Assembly (NCBI GenBank): GCA_027295475.1
Contig: JAPUKV010000073.1
Span: 1 to 6,451 of the forward strand
Reading direction: 5' to 3'
From: Pseudomonadota bacterium
GTDB taxonomy: Bacteria > Pseudomonadota > Gammaproteobacteria > Woeseiales > Woeseiaceae
DNA length: 6,451 bases
This document shows, piece after piece, positions 6,436 through 6,451 of the stretch (position 1 is the stretch's first letter; each line of letters begins with the position of its first letter). The notes under the pieces were generated by a model, which saw only the letters and a program-made list of their open reading frames with translations, did no database searches and was not told the DNA's origin. Position numbers and translations under genes: made by a program.

Positions 6436-6451
6436 AGTGCTGCCCACAAGG

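Noticed and set aside
6447..6449. TTG at 6449 as the ATPase start
   Set aside because: It adds eight residues before the family-typical MYEDHFGL N-terminus, and the ATG at 6425 has a GAGA at suitable spacing.

Overview
The window reads as GC-rich proteobacterial chromosome, most likely a gammaproteobacterium. That placement is an inference from the gene families and base composition; there is no rRNA or other marker gene here. It holds three protein-coding genes in two convergent units: two genes on the plus strand (2-3715) and one on the minus strand (3858-6425). No RNA gene, insertion sequence, integrase, attachment site or CRISPR array was found.

Plus-strand unit. The window opens inside a large FtsX/MacB-type ABC transporter permease (visible part 2-2428) whose N-terminus lies upstream. 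Twelve bases after its stop begins a secreted AttH/CrtC-type lipocalin-fold protein (2441-3715). A two-FtsX-domain permease next to an AttH-like calycin protein is the AttEFGH-type arrangement. In that arrangement an ATP-binding subunit, probably encoded just upstream of the window, drives a permease, and the lipocalin-like protein acts on or carries a hydrophobic ligand outside the cytoplasmic membrane. The ligand is unknown.

Convergent gap (3716-3857). These 142 bases contain no gene. They can form a nested inverted-repeat structure, with a weak hairpin plus T-tract that could end the minus-strand transcript. No good intrinsic terminator is visible for the plus-strand unit.

Minus-strand gene (3858-6425). 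It encodes an ExeA/GspA/MshM/XrtA-locus-type AAA ATPase domain of about 265 residues. This is followed by about 590 residues of Pro/Ala/Glu/Lys-rich, mostly disordered sequence with no transmembrane helix and no recognisable peptidoglycan-binding or SPOR domain. The tail carries a 7-residue repeat array, a 27-residue repeat, recurring short motifs, a poly-Glu run and an amphipathic C-terminal peptide. The Walker B acidic pair reads Glu-Asp instead of Asp-Glu. This tailed ATPase is the least conventional object in the window; its partner and function cannot be deduced from the sequence.
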